A DNA stretch of 44,992 nucleotides from Oscillospiraceae bacterium. Lineage in GTDB: Bacteria > Bacillota > Clostridia > Oscillospirales > Acutalibacteraceae. Below are positions 22,699 through 32,493 of this stretch, one piece after another (the stretch's first letter is position 1; every line of letters starts with the position of its first letter). The notes beneath the pieces are model-generated. The model was given only the letters and a program-made list of their open reading frames with translations. It was not told the origin of the DNA and did no database searches. A program made the position numbers and the translations under genes. The stretch lies in NCBI GenBank assembly GCA_015066385.1, contig SVOJ01000023.1:1-44992 (forward strand). Direction: 5' to 3'.

Positions 22699-24252
22699 AT
22701 GAAAAAGAGATTCACAAAAACACTTTGTCTGTTGCTGTCAATGCTTCTTGCATTCGGCTTTGTTCAACCTGTTGCCTTTGCGGCTGAAACGGAAGAAGTC
22801 AATTACATCATTGACAATCCTTACGAAGAAGTCGATTGGGATACTTGGGGTGACTATAAGACCCAGTTGCATTGCCATACGAATGCATCCGACGGCTTTT
22901 TGACAATTGACGAGTTTGTAAGACTCCATTATGCGGCAAACTTTGACATTGTTGCACTGACCGACCACGGCACCATCAACAAGGGTTGGAACGTTGCTCC
23001 CGAACTCGTTCCGCTGATGCGTTTGATCAAGTTTGAACGCACCAACATGGCAGATATTATCCCCATTCCCGAAGAGGAATATCAGGCTTACCTGAACGGT
23101 ACCAACGAAAACCGCACCTATGTCACCACGGACGGCATCACGCTGACCCGAACCCATGAAAACGGCATGCTCGATGTGCCCAAAGGCATCGAACTGAATA
23201 TGGCAACCCCCATCGCAGACTGCCATCTGACGGGTTATTTCTCTGACTACGGTCAGGGGCTTGCCGGTGTGTTCGGTGACTATGAAACCCCATCCGAGGG
23301 TGTTATGAAAGCCGGCGGCATCTCGTATCTGTCGCACGTCGGCGAATATGTTTACACCGATAAGGATTCCGCAGACCATGTCGGTCAGTTGGTGGACGAT
23401 TACTATGCCAACAAGTTTGCAAGACTCTTCCTTGATTATGCAGGCTCGTCGCTTGGCATGGGCATCAACTCCGCGACCGATGCGCACACCCGTTGCGACC
23501 GTATTCTGTATGACCAGATTCTGCAGAAGACCATCCCCAATGGTATTGTGCCGTGGGGAAATACCTTTGCGGATTCCCACAGCGAGTCTTCCGTCAATGA
23601 TGCCTACACCATGTGCTGGATGCCCGAATTGACACTCGAAGCCTTCCGTGCATGTCAGGAAAAGGGACAGTTTTTCTCCGTTTCGCACTTCTCCAACGGT
23701 GTTGAACTCAACGGTATGGAAGAAATGCCCGGTTTTGTAGAACAGAATGTGTATGACACCAAGAGTTATTGGCTGGATGATACACCGCAGGTAACACGCA
23801 TTGATGTGGATGAAGCAAATGACACCATCACCGTTTACGCAGACAATGCAAACATTATCACATGGGTTTCCAACGGCAATGTAATCAAGAGAGAAAATCT
23901 TATAAACGGCGTGGCAACCCTCGATCTTCACAATGATGAACTGCTGGATGAAGCCTATCTGTATGTCCGTTTCTATGTTTCGGGCGACAACGGCATTTGC
24001 TATGCACAGCCGATGGTGCTGCATGAAGAAGGTGCAGATTTTGCTCCCGTGGATGTGCCTGTTACCCGTGATATTTCTACATTCCTTCGCAAATTGGTTT
24101 CCTTTGTGGATCTGATTTTCTTCAAGTTCAGCCCCATTATTTGGGCGTTCAAGTATTTTGCACTCGGTTACGACCCGATTGACAGACTCGGTACGGAAAT
24201 CAAAGACGGATTCAATGAAGTTGTTGACGGCGTTACAGGGATTATTAAATAA
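22699..24252 (+). CDS. Secreted PHP-domain protein
   Basis: The 517-residue product has a Sec signal peptide (residues 1-28, cleavage near AFA-AE). A PHP-type phosphoesterase domain follows, with the metal motifs HCHTNASDG (about residue 56), ALTDHG (about 93), SHVGEY (about 214) and the late TDAHTR (about 257). The C-terminal part has a beta domain and, near the end, a hydrophobic segment (about residues 460-490) that may anchor it to the membrane. Secreted PHP proteins hydrolyse phosphoesters outside the cell; the substrate is unknown. Upstream TTGACT (22637) and TAGTAT (22660) form a plausible promoter with 17-bp spacing, and GAAGGTGAT precedes the ATG. Confidence 0.87.
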   Translation: MKKRFTKTLCLLLSMLLAFGFVQPVAFAAETEEVNYIIDNPYEEVDWDTWGDYKTQLHCHTNASDGFLTIDEFVRLHYAANFDIVALTDHGTINKGWNVAPELVPLMRLIKFERTNMADIIPIPEEEYQAYLNGTNENRTYVTTDGITLTRTHENGMLDVPKGIELNMATPIADCHLTGYFSDYGQGLAGVFGDYETPSEGVMKAGGISYLSHVGEYVYTDKDSADHVGQLVDDYYANKFARLFLDYAGSSLGMGINSATDAHTRCDRILYDQILQKTIPNGIVPWGNTFADSHSESSVNDAYTMCWMPELTLEAFRACQEKGQFFSVSHFSNGVELNGMEEMPGFVEQNVYDTKSYWLDDTPQVTRIDVDEANDTITVYADNANIITWVSNGNVIKRENLINGVATLDLHNDELLDEAYLYVRFYVSGDNGICYAQPMVLHEEGADFAPVDVPVTRDISTFLRKLVSFVDLIFFKFSPIIWAFKYFALGYDPIDRLGTEIKDGFNEVVDGVTGIIK

Positions 24253-24258
24253 GAGAAT

Positions 24259-24291
24259 AAAGGTGCGGTCAGCGATGATCGCACCTTTTTT
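24259..24291 (+). terminator. Terminator of the PHP-domain gene
   Basis: AAAGGTGCG pairs with CGCACCTTT, followed by a T run, 6 bp after the stop codon. Confidence 0.9.
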
Positions 24292-24297
24292 ATGGAT

Positions 24298-24320
24298 AAA
24301 CCGTAATTTATCTGCTTGCC
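24298..24320 (+). repeat. 23-bp dispersed repeat
   Basis: A 23-base sequence starting AAACCGTAATTT is present here and, perfectly inverted, at 32509-32531. Its first 12 bases also occur at 129 and 32772. All copies are intergenic and three of the four lie next to a terminator, which suggests a mobile or end sequence of the REP-like cluster at 32494-32784. Confidence 0.7.
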
Positions 24321-24321
24321 C

Positions 24322-24357
24322 CAAAACAAAACCGACTGCCCTTGCGGACAGCCGGTT
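24322..24357 (-). terminator. Terminator of nifJ
   Basis: On the minus strand AACCGGCTG pairs with CAGTCGGTT (one mismatch) around a GCAA-containing loop, followed by a U-rich tail, 19 bp beyond the nifJ stop. Confidence 0.87.
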
Positions 24358-24375
24358 CTTTTATTGCGATTTTGC

Positions 24376-27300
24376 TTATTCAGCGTCGGGCTCGTACATA
24401 GCCTTGAGCTTGAGCAGGTGAGCATATCTGTCGATGCTGGTCTTTTCAGCCAGTGCGAACAGTTCTTCTGCTCTTTCGGGGAAGGAACGGGTAAGGGAGG
24501 AATAACGTGCTTCGTTCATGATGAAGTCACGATAGCTTGCGGTAGCAGGCTTGGAATCGATGGTGAAGGGGTTCTTTCCTTCAGCTTTGAGAGCCGGGTT
24601 GTAACGGAACATGTTCCAATAACCGCAATCAACAGCCTTCTTCATTTCAGCCTGGCAGTTAACCATGCCGCCCTTGATGGAGTGCATTTCGCAAGGTGCG
24701 TATGCAATGATCAGGGAAGGACCGTTGTAAGCTTCTGCTTCCTTGATTGCCTTGAGGGTCTGGTTCTGGTCAGCACCCATAGCGATCTGTGCAACATAGA
24801 CATAGCCGTAGCTCATAGCGATCTCAGCAAGGCTCTTCTTTGCAATTGCCTTACCGGCAGCTGCGAACTGAGCAACCTGACCGATGTTGGAAGCCTTGGA
24901 GGCCTGACCGCCGGTGTTGGAGTAAACTTCGGTGTCGAATACCATGATGTTTACGTCTTCGCCGGAAGCAAGAACGTGGTCAACGCCGCCGAAGCCGATG
25001 TCATATGCCCAACCGTCGCCGCCGAAGATCCATACAGACTTCTTGCCGAGGTAATCCTTGTCGGCAAGGATATCCTTCTTGAGCTGGCAGTCACAGTCAC
25101 ATGCTTCAAGAGCAGCAACAAGTTCTGCAGCAGCAGTGTTGTTCTTTTCGCCGTCGTTGAGAGATGCAAGATATGCATCAGCAGCAGCCTTGACTTCTGC
25201 CTTTGTGCCTTCGCCTGCAGCGAGAGCTTCAACCTTGGCAATCAGAGCGTTGCGAAGAGCACCCTGGCCGAGGAACATACCGTAGCCGTGTTCTGCGTTG
25301 TCTTCAAACAGGGAGTTAGCCCATGCAGGACCCTGGCCCTTCTTGTTGACGGTGTAGGGCGATGTGGCAGCCGGGCCGCCCCAGATGGAGGAACAACCGG
25401 TAGCGTTGGAGATGTACATTCTGTCACCGAACAGCTGGGTGATCAGGCGGGCATAAGAGGTTTCAGCACAACCTGCACAGGAGCCGGAGAACTCAAGAAG
25501 CGGCTGCTTGTACTGGCTGGAGATAACAGTAGCTGCAGTAGCAACTTCTTTCTTTTCTTCGACATTGGCAACACAGTAGTTGAAAACTTCCTGCTGTGCT
25601 TCCTGGCTGTCTTTTGCGACCATCTTCAGGGAGTTGGTCGGGCAAACGCCGATACATACGCCGCAACCCATACAATCAAGGGGAGATACTGCAAGGGTGT
25701 ACTTGTAGTCGGTCTTGACAATGGGCTTGGGAGCGATCTTGGTTGCAGCGGGAGCCGCGGCAACTTCTGCGTCGGTCATTGCGAAGGGACGGATGGTAGC
25801 GTGCGGACATACGAATGCACACTTGTTACATTTTGCACAGGTGGTAGCATCCCATTCGGGAACCATAACAGCAACGCCTCTCTTTTCGTAAGCGGCTGCA
25901 CCGTGTTCAAATGTACCGTCAGCATGATCCATGAATACGGAAACAGGCAGGCTGTCACCGTCCATGAGAGCAACGGGCTTCATGATGTTGTCGACCATCT
26001 TGACGAGCTTTGCGGGACCTTCGGAAGCAGCAGCTGCTGCATCATCGGAAGCGGTTGCCCAGTCAGCAGGAATTTCAACCTGCACATAAGCGGTTGCACC
26101 TGCATCAATGGCCTTGTGGTTCATATCAACGATATCCTGGCCCTTCTTGAGGTAGGATTTCGTTGCGGCATCCTTCATGTACTGAATTGCTTCTGTCTGC
26201 GGCAGAACTGCTGCAAGGGAGAAGAATGCAGACTGCAGGATGGTGTTGGTTCTCTTGCCCATACCGATTTCAACAGCAAGGTCGATTGCGTTGATGGTGT
26301 AGAGCTTGATATTGTTGTTCGCGATGTAACGTTTTGCTTCAGCGGGCATCTGTGCATTGAGCTCTTCGGGAGTCCACTGGCAGTTGATCAGGAAGATACC
26401 GCCGGGTTTGACGTCGTTGACCATCTTGTAACCCTTGGTAACATAGGACGGGTTGTGGCAAGCGACGAAGTCAGCCTTGTTGATGTAATAGGGGCTCTTG
26501 ATCGGGCTGTCACCGAAACGAAGGTGGGAAATGGTGATACCGCCGGTCTTTTTGGAGTCATACTGGAAGTATGCCTGCACATATTTATCGGTATGGTCAC
26601 CGATGATCTTGATGGAGTTCTTGTTTGCACCGACAGTACCGTCGCCGCCCAGACCCCAGAACTTGCACTCGATGGTGCCTGCAGCAGCAGTGTTGGGAGA
26701 GGGCTTTTCTTCAAGAGAAAGGTAGGTAACGTCGTCGTTGATGCCGAGGGTGAAGTGCTTCTTAGGAGCATCTTTATCCATTTCTTCATATACTGCAAAT
26801 ACGCTTGAGGGAGGTGTATCCTTGGAGCCCAGACCGTAACGGCCGCCGAGCACTTCGATACCGGTTCTGCCTTCAGCGTTGAGAGCAGCGATAACGTCAA
26901 GGAACAGAGGTTCGCCGATGGAGCCGGGTTCCTTGGTTCTGTCAAGAACAGCAATCTTCTTGCAGGTTGCGGGGATAGCTGCAACGAACTTGTCGGTTGC
27001 GAAGGGTCTGTAAAGACGGACTTTGATAAGACCGACCTTTTCGCCCTTTGCGGTCAGGTAGTCGATGACTTCTTCTGCGACGTCGCAAAGAGAACCCATA
27101 GCTACGATAACCTTTTCTGCATCGGGAGCACCATAGTAGTTGAACAGCTTGTAGTCGGTGCCGAGCTTGGCATTGACCTTGTCCATGTATTCTTCAACAA
27201 TACCGGGAACTGCATCATAATATTTGTTGCAGGCTTCTCTGTGCTGGAAGAAGATGTCGCCGTTTTCGTGAGAACCACGCATGACAGGGCGTTCGGGGTT

Positions 27301-27924
27301 GAGTGCGTTCTTTCGGAAAGCAGCAACTGCATCCATATCGCACATTTCTTTGAGGTCTTCATAATCCCAGCAAGCAACCTTCTGGATTTCGTGAGAAGTG
27401 CGGAAACCGTCGAAGAAGTTGATGAAGGGAACACGGCTCTTGATGGATGCAAGGTGAGCAACAGCACCGAGATCCATAACTTCCTGCGTGTTGGTTTCTG
27501 CAAGCATTGCGAAACCGGTCTGACGGCAGGCATAAACGTCGGAATGGTCACCGAAGATGTTCAGAGCGTGGGAAGCGACTGTTCTTGCCGATACGTGGAA
27601 AACGGAAGGAAGCAGTTCACCTGCGATCTTATACATGTTGGGGATCATAAGAAGAAGACCCTGGGAAGCGGTGTAGGTGGTGGTAAGAGCACCTGCTGCA
27701 AGAGAACCGTGAACGGTACCTGCTGCACCTGCTTCGGACTGCATTTCAGCAACCTTGACGGTGGTGCCGAAGATGTTCTTCACACCCTGTGCGGACCACT
27801 GGTCAACATAGTCAGCCATCGGGCTGGACGGGGTGATGGGGTAGATGCCGGCAACTTCAGTAAAAGCATAAGACACATATGCTGCTGCATTGTTGCCGTC
27901 CATGGATTTGAACTTTCTTGCCAT
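24376..27924 (-). CDS. nifJ: Pyruvate:ferredoxin (flavodoxin) oxidoreductase
   Basis: The 1182-residue protein is the single-chain form of PFOR, converting pyruvate and CoA to acetyl-CoA, CO2 and reduced ferredoxin. The N-terminal domain carries the family motif YPITPSSPMAD (about residues 25-35). Two 4Fe-4S clusters are set by CAKCNKCAFVCPHA and CMGCGVCIGVCPTN in the 690-760 region. A further proximal-cluster segment, SGSCAGCAE, is at about 815, and the thiamine diphosphate motif GDGWAYDIGFGG is near 970. Domain order and length are normal. The ATG at 27924 follows GGAGG by 7 nt. It forms a single-gene transcript, divergent from gdhA. It points to an anaerobic fermentative metabolism. Confidence 0.97.
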   Translation of the reverse strand: MARKFKSMDGNNAAAYVSYAFTEVAGIYPITPSSPMADYVDQWSAQGVKNIFGTTVKVAEMQSEAGAAGTVHGSLAAGALTTTYTASQGLLLMIPNMYKIAGELLPSVFHVSARTVASHALNIFGDHSDVYACRQTGFAMLAETNTQEVMDLGAVAHLASIKSRVPFINFFDGFRTSHEIQKVACWDYEDLKEMCDMDAVAAFRKNALNPERPVMRGSHENGDIFFQHREACNKYYDAVPGIVEEYMDKVNAKLGTDYKLFNYYGAPDAEKVIVAMGSLCDVAEEVIDYLTAKGEKVGLIKVRLYRPFATDKFVAAIPATCKKIAVLDRTKEPGSIGEPLFLDVIAALNAEGRTGIEVLGGRYGLGSKDTPPSSVFAVYEEMDKDAPKKHFTLGINDDVTYLSLEEKPSPNTAAAGTIECKFWGLGGDGTVGANKNSIKIIGDHTDKYVQAYFQYDSKKTGGITISHLRFGDSPIKSPYYINKADFVACHNPSYVTKGYKMVNDVKPGGIFLINCQWTPEELNAQMPAEAKRYIANNNIKLYTINAIDLAVEIGMGKRTNTILQSAFFSLAAVLPQTEAIQYMKDAATKSYLKKGQDIVDMNHKAIDAGATAYVQVEIPADWATASDDAAAAASEGPAKLVKMVDNIMKPVALMDGDSLPVSVFMDHADGTFEHGAAAYEKRGVAVMVPEWDATTCAKCNKCAFVCPHATIRPFAMTDAEVAAAPAATKIAPKPIVKTDYKYTLAVSPLDCMGCGVCIGVCPTNSLKMVAKDSQEAQQEVFNYCVANVEEKKEVATAATVISSQYKQPLLEFSGSCAGCAETSYARLITQLFGDRMYISNATGCSSIWGGPAATSPYTVNKKGQGPAWANSLFEDNAEHGYGMFLGQGALRNALIAKVEALAAGEGTKAEVKAAADAYLASLNDGEKNNTAAAELVAALEACDCDCQLKKDILADKDYLGKKSVWIFGGDGWAYDIGFGGVDHVLASGEDVNIMVFDTEVYSNTGGQASKASNIGQVAQFAAAGKAIAKKSLAEIAMSYGYVYVAQIAMGADQNQTLKAIKEAEAYNGPSLIIAYAPCEMHSIKGGMVNCQAEMKKAVDCGYWNMFRYNPALKAEGKNPFTIDSKPATASYRDFIMNEARYSSLTRSFPERAEELFALAEKTSIDRYAHLLKLKAMYEPDAE

Positions 27925-27975
27925 TTTTATTCCTCCATAAATTATTAGCGTGTTTATATTTTTACACCAACGCAT

Positions 27976-28004
27976 ATTATAACTCTTATTGTGCAAAAAG
28001 TAAA
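27976..28004 (-). promoter_or_regulatory. Promoter of nifJ
   Basis: On the minus strand TTTACT (28004-27999) and TATAAT (27981-27976) with a 17-bp spacer. The rest of the 328-bp gap between nifJ and gdhA (27925-28252) is AT-rich, with no gene or clear RNA structure; CATAAT near 28219 may be a gdhA -10. Confidence 0.7.
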
Positions 28005-28252
28005 CAAGAAAATAAACATTTTTTTTGCAAATTTATACTTCTTTTTTACATAATATTTGTATACATTGTTAAAAAAGTGGCAAAGCCTGCTGTCGGGATT
28101 GTCAGATTGTATAGCAGTTTGCTGTGCTAAAGTGATGAAATTTGTGCAAAAGGGAAAAATTCTAAAAAGTAACTATTTTTTTCTTGCAATAGGGTTTTTC
28201 ATGTTTTATTATATGTACCATAATTTTGCTGATGCAAAGGAGTGAATCTGAG

Positions 28253-29596
28253 ATGAATGCCTATATGACCAGAATTCTCGAACAAGTTAAAAAAGTAAAC
28301 GCGAATGAACCCGAATTCATTCAGACCGTAGAGGAAGTTTTTAATTCCATCGCCCCCGTGATTGAAGCCGAACCGGTTTATGAAAAACTGAATATCCTCG
28401 GCAGAATGGTAGAACCCGAACGTCAGATCATGTTCCGTGTTCCGTGGGTAGACGACAACGGTAATGTGCAGGTAAACCGCGGTTTCCGCGTGCAGTTTAA
28501 CAGTGCCATCGGTCCCTATAAGGGCGGTCTTCGTTTCCATCCGTCCGTCTATATCGGCATTATGAAATTCCTTGCTTTTGAACAGACTTTCAAAAACAGC
28601 CTGACGGGGCTTCCCATGGGTGGCGGTAAAGGTGGTTCCGACTTTGATCCCATCGGCAAGTCCGACGGGGAAGTCATGCGCTTCTGCCAGTCCTTCATGA
28701 CGGAACTGTATCGCCACATCGGCCCTGATGTTGACGTTCCTGCCGGCGACATCGGTGTCGGCGGACGTGAGATCGGCTATCTGTTCGGTCAATATAAAAG
28801 AATTAAAAATACCTATGAAAACGGTGTGCTGACCGGTAAAGGCCTTGCATACGGTGGTTCTCTGATCCGTCCCGAAGCCACCGGTTTCGGTGCAGTTTAT
28901 TATCTGCAGTGCATGCTTGAACATTTCGGTGACAGCGTAAAAGATAAGACCGTTGCCATTTCCGGTTTCGGTAACGTTGCATGGGGTGTTGCTACCAAAC
29001 TTACTCAACTGGGTGCAAAAGTCGTCACTCTTTCCGGTCCCGACGGCTATGTGTATGATCCCGATGGTGTGAATACAGCCGAAAAGATCGCATTCATGCT
29101 CGAAATGCGTGCAGGCGAAGGCAAGGTAAAGGCTTATGCCGACAAATTCGGTGTCGAATTCTTCCCCGGTCAGAAACCCTGGAATGTCAAGTGCGATATC
29201 TGCATGCCTTGTGCAACCCAGAATGAAGTCGGTATGGTTGAAGCCGAGCAGATGGTCAACAACGGCGTTTCTTACTATGTCGAAGTTTCCAACATGCCCA
29301 CCACCAACGATGCACTCGCATATCTGCATGACAAAATGCGTTGCGTAGCACCCTCCAAGGCAGTCAATGCAGGCGGTGTTGCCGTTTCGGGTCTTGAAAT
29401 GTCACAGAACTCCATGCGCCTTGCATGGTCTGCAGAAGAAGTCGATGAAAAACTCAAGGGCATCATGAAGAATATCCATGATTCTTCCGTTGCTGCTGCC
29501 GAAAAATACGGCTTCGGCTATGACCTTGTTGCAGGTGCAAACATTGCAGGTTTCCTGAAAGTTGCCGATGCAATGATCGCACAGGGAATTGTGTAA
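28253..29596 (+). CDS. gdhA: NADP-type glutamate dehydrogenase
   Basis: The 447-residue protein is a hexameric-type GDH. The substrate-binding region reads GPYKGGLRFHPSV and the catalytic Lys lies in LPMGGGKGGSDFDP (about residue 125). The Rossmann fold carries ISGFGNVAWG (about 235-244). It reductively aminates 2-oxoglutarate to glutamate, the main ammonia-assimilation route of many gut Clostridia. I chose the ATG at 28253, 10 nt after AAAGGAG. It is single-gene; rpsO follows after its own promoter. Confidence 0.97.
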   Translation: MNAYMTRILEQVKKVNANEPEFIQTVEEVFNSIAPVIEAEPVYEKLNILGRMVEPERQIMFRVPWVDDNGNVQVNRGFRVQFNSAIGPYKGGLRFHPSVYIGIMKFLAFEQTFKNSLTGLPMGGGKGGSDFDPIGKSDGEVMRFCQSFMTELYRHIGPDVDVPAGDIGVGGREIGYLFGQYKRIKNTYENGVLTGKGLAYGGSLIRPEATGFGAVYYLQCMLEHFGDSVKDKTVAISGFGNVAWGVATKLTQLGAKVVTLSGPDGYVYDPDGVNTAEKIAFMLEMRAGEGKVKAYADKFGVEFFPGQKPWNVKCDICMPCATQNEVGMVEAEQMVNNGVSYYVEVSNMPTTNDALAYLHDKMRCVAPSKAVNAGGVAVSGLEMSQNSMRLAWSAEEVDEKLKGIMKNIHDSSVAAAEKYGFGYDLVAGANIAGFLKVADAMIAQGIV

Positions 29597-29625
29597 AAAT
29601 ATTTCAGAAAACTGCAAAAAAGTTC

Positions 29626-29654
29626 TTTACAAACGCAGAACTTTATGCTATACT
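29626..29654 (+). promoter_or_regulatory. Promoter of rpsO
   Basis: TTTACA (29626-29631) and TATACT (29649-29654) with a 17-bp spacer. The predicted transcript start near 29661 leaves a leader of about 100 nt. Confidence 0.78.
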
Positions 29655-29660
29655 GCATTA

Positions 29661-29759
29661 CTGTCCGGGTTCTCGGTCTTTGGAATAAACCGCCAAGCGG
29701 TGCTTGACCTGCCTTTGACTGGGGCTTTTGGATTAAATATTAAATGAGGTGAAAAAATC
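29661..29759 (+). promoter_or_regulatory. rpsO 5' leader, probable S15 autoregulatory region
   Basis: The leader contains CCGCCAAGCGG, a short hairpin, then GGTGCTTGACCTGCC and CTGGGGCTTTTGG before the ribosome site GAGGTG. S15 leaders in Firmicutes are structured and bind S15. The length and paired segments fit such a role, but the structure type cannot be assigned by eye. Confidence 0.55.
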
Positions 29760-30023
29760 ATGACTGCTGCTGAAAAAACCGCAATCATCAACGAGTACGC
29801 TCTTCACGAAGGCGACACAGGTTCTCCCGAAGTGCAGATCGCTGTTCTTACCAAAAGAATCAACGACCTTACCGAGCACCTGAAGACAAACAAGAAGGAC
29901 CATCATTCCAGACGCGGCCTTCTTAAAATGGTCGGTCACAGAAGAAACCTTCTTGCTTATCTGCAGAAGGTTGATATCGAAAGATACCGTTCTATCATCG
30001 CAAGACTCGGCATCCGTAAATAA
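29760..30023 (+). CDS. rpsO: 30S ribosomal protein S15
   Basis: The 87-residue product is a complete S15 ([20 protein letters not shown], then [16 protein letters not shown], ending RLGIRK). It binds 16S rRNA helix 22 early in assembly. The ATG follows GAGGTGAAAAAATC. The order rpsO-pnp is the widely conserved one. Confidence 0.98.
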   Translation: MTAAEKTAIINEYALHEGDTGSPEVQIAVLTKRINDLTEHLKTNKKDHHSRRGLLKMVGHRRNLLAYLQKVDIERYRSIIARLGIRK

Positions 30024-30035
30024 TCGATTCCGAAA

Positions 30036-30065
30036 AAGGCGGCAGGTATTCTGCCGCCTTGTTTT
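30036..30065 (+). terminator. Terminator between rpsO and pnp
   Basis: A perfect 10-bp stem, AAGGCGGCAG / CTGCCGCCTT, with a 5-nt loop and a short GTTTT tail. In other bacteria partial read-through here feeds pnp. Confidence 0.88.
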
Positions 30066-30228
30066 GCATAATGCAATACTTATTTTTGCAAAATATTGTA
30101 AAGTAATCTCCGGCTGTGATAGCAGGATTTTAGCAGTGAATAGAGTATTTTTTCAGGAGAATACTGTATTTATTGTTAAAATCCGAATTCAGGCCGTAGA
30201 AATAAAAAATAACAGTGAGGTAAAAGAA

Positions 30229-32436
30229 ATGTTTGAAGGCTTCAAAAAGTATGAAACCACTCTTGCAGGCCGTCCTTTTGTTGTAGAGGTCGGTAAAATG
30301 GCGCAACTTGCCGGCGGCAGCTGCCTTGTTCGTTACGGCGAAACCGAAATTCTTTGTACCGCTACCATGGCGGACAAACCCCGTGAAGGCGTGGACTTCT
30401 TCCCGATGTCCATTGACTTTGAAGAAAAACTGTATTCCGTAGGTAAAATCCCCGGTTCTTTCCAAAGACGTGAAGGCAAGGCAAGCGACAAGGCTGTTCT
30501 TTGCGGCCGTGTTATTGACAGACCCATCCGTCCGCTGTTCCCCAAGGATATGAGAAACGATGTCGGTATAGTGGCAACTGTTATGTCCGTTGATCCCGAC
30601 TGCCTTCCCGAAATCACCGCTATGATCGGTGTTTCCATTGCTCTTTCCATTTCCGAAATTCCGTGGGCAGGCCCCATCGCAGGTGTTTCCGTCGGTCTTA
30701 TTGACGGTGAATACGTTATGAACCCCACCGCTGAACAGCGTGAAAAGAGTGAAATGGCTGTCACTGTCGCTTCCACCGAAGATCTGATCGCTATGATCGA
30801 AGCAGGCGCAAACGAAATTGACAATGAAACCATGTTCAACGGCATTATGGCTGCTCATGAAGTCAACAAAGAAATGGTTGCATTCATCAAGGGCATTCAG
30901 GCTGAAATCGGCAAAGCGAAAGTTGATTTCCCGTCCAATGATCCTTCCCATGAACTCTACGAAGCAATCAAGGAATTTGCTATCGAAGATGTCAAACTTG
31001 CTCTTGACACCGATGACAAGAGAATCCGTGACGAAAGACTTCGTCCCATCTATGCCGCCGTTCACGAAAAGTTCGACGAACTCTTCCCCGAAGAAGTTGC
31101 CAAGATCGACGACTGTCTGTACAAGCTGCAGAAGTTCATCGTCCGCCGCTGGCTTCTTGACGAAGGCAAGCGTGTTGACGGCAGAGGCATCAACGATATG
31201 CGTCCGCTTCATGCAGAAGTTGACCTGCTGACAAGAGTACACGGCTCCGGTATGTTCACCCGCGGTCAGACCCAGGTTCTCACCGTGACCACCCTCGGCA
31301 CCATCGGTGATGCACAGCTTCTTGACGGTATTGACGAAGAAGAATCCAAGAGATATATCCATCATTACAATTTCCCGGCATACTCTGTCGGTGAAACCAA
31401 GCCCTCCAGAGGCCCCGGCAGACGTGAAATCGGTCACGGTGCACTTGCAGAAAGAGCACTCCTGCCCGTTATCCCCTCTGTTGAAGAATTCCCTTACACC
31501 ATCCGCCTTGTTTCCGAAGTCCTGTCCTCCAACGGCTCCACTTCGCAGGCTTCCATCTGCGGCTCCACGCTTTCTCTGATGGCAGCCGGTGTTCCCATCA
31601 AGGCTCCCGTTGCAGGTATCTCCTGCGGTCTTGTTACCGAAGGTGACCGCTTTATGACCATGGTTGACATTCAGGGGCTCGAAGACTTCTTCGGCGATAT
31701 GGACTTCAAAGTCGGCGGCACCAAGAAGGGTATTACTGCTATTCAGATGGATACCAAGGTTCACGGTCTGACTCCTGAAATCGTAAAGGAAGCATTTGAA
31801 AAGACCTATGTTGCCCGTTGCAAGATCCTTGATGAAGTTATGCTTCCCTGCATCGCAGAACCCAGGGCAGAACTTTCCAAATATGCTCCCAAGATGCTTT
31901 CCACTAAGATCGATGTTGAAAAGATCGGCGATGTTATCGGCAAACAGGGTAAGGTTATTCAGAAGATCTGTGCCGAATGCGACGTTAAGATCGACATCGA
32001 AGACGACGGTTCTGTATTTGTTTCTTCCACTGATCTTGACAATGCAAAGAAAGCACTTGATATCATCCACACCATTGCAAATGATCCGGAAGTCGGTGCC
32101 ATCTATAAGGGTGTTGTCACAAGACTCATGAGCTTCGGTGCATTTGTTGAAATTGCTCCCGGCAAAGAAGGCATGGTTCATGTCAGCCATCTTGATGTCA
32201 AGCGTGTTGAAAAGGTAGAAGATGTTGTCAATGTCGGTGACGAAATCATCGTTGAAGTGCTTCCCATTGATGACCAGGGCAGACTCAATCTCTCCAGAAG
32301 AAATGCTCTTATCAAGGTTGAAGGGCTTGTACCCGAAAACGAAGTTTCCGACGAACCCCGCAAGCCCCGTCAGGGCGGCAACCGCGGCGGCGATCGCAGA
32401 AACAATGACCGCAGACCCCGCAGAAATCACGACTGA
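30229..32436 (+). CDS. pnp: Polyribonucleotide nucleotidyltransferase (PNPase)
   Basis: The 735-residue protein has two RNase PH domains (residues about 10-230 and 300-560) around a helical linker, then KH (near VEKIGDVIGKQGKVIQKI) and S1 domains (GVVTRLMSFGAFVEIAPGKEG). It ends with an Arg/Gly/Asn-rich tail. It performs phosphorolytic 3'-5' RNA degradation and works in the degradosome. I chose the ATG at 30229 with GTGAGG 7 nt upstream; the longer frame covers the leader and the rpsO terminator. The leader of about 160 nt may be the site of RNase III/PNPase autocontrol known from other species. Confidence 0.97.
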   Translation: MFEGFKKYETTLAGRPFVVEVGKMAQLAGGSCLVRYGETEILCTATMADKPREGVDFFPMSIDFEEKLYSVGKIPGSFQRREGKASDKAVLCGRVIDRPIRPLFPKDMRNDVGIVATVMSVDPDCLPEITAMIGVSIALSISEIPWAGPIAGVSVGLIDGEYVMNPTAEQREKSEMAVTVASTEDLIAMIEAGANEIDNETMFNGIMAAHEVNKEMVAFIKGIQAEIGKAKVDFPSNDPSHELYEAIKEFAIEDVKLALDTDDKRIRDERLRPIYAAVHEKFDELFPEEVAKIDDCLYKLQKFIVRRWLLDEGKRVDGRGINDMRPLHAEVDLLTRVHGSGMFTRGQTQVLTVTTLGTIGDAQLLDGIDEEESKRYIHHYNFPAYSVGETKPSRGPGRREIGHGALAERALLPVIPSVEEFPYTIRLVSEVLSSNGSTSQASICGSTLSLMAAGVPIKAPVAGISCGLVTEGDRFMTMVDIQGLEDFFGDMDFKVGGTKKGITAIQMDTKVHGLTPEIVKEAFEKTYVARCKILDEVMLPCIAEPRAELSKYAPKMLSTKIDVEKIGDVIGKQGKVIQKICAECDVKIDIEDDGSVFVSSTDLDNAKKALDIIHTIANDPEVGAIYKGVVTRLMSFGAFVEIAPGKEGMVHVSHLDVKRVEKVEDVVNVGDEIIVEVLPIDDQGRLNLSRRNALIKVEGLVPENEVSDEPRKPRQGGNRGGDRRNNDRRPRRNHD

Positions 32437-32457
32437 TTTTTGTAAATACTGATTATG

Positions 32458-32487
32458 AAGACTGTCCGAAAGGGCAGTCTTTTTTTT
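32458..32487 (+). terminator. Terminator of pnp
   Basis: AAGACTGTCC pairs with GGGCAGTCTT across a GAAA loop, followed by eight T, about 20 bp past the stop. Confidence 0.93.
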
Positions 32488-32493
32488 GTGCAC

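Noticed and set aside
24316-26808. Long open frame (830 codons) on the plus strand opposite nifJ
   Set aside because: It is antisense to a clear PFOR gene with strong codon bias. Cys-rich, low-complexity translation and no ribosome site mark it as a shadow. The same holds for the long frames opposite the EF-G-like gene (218-2374), the PHP gene (22738-24324) and pnp (30130-32547).
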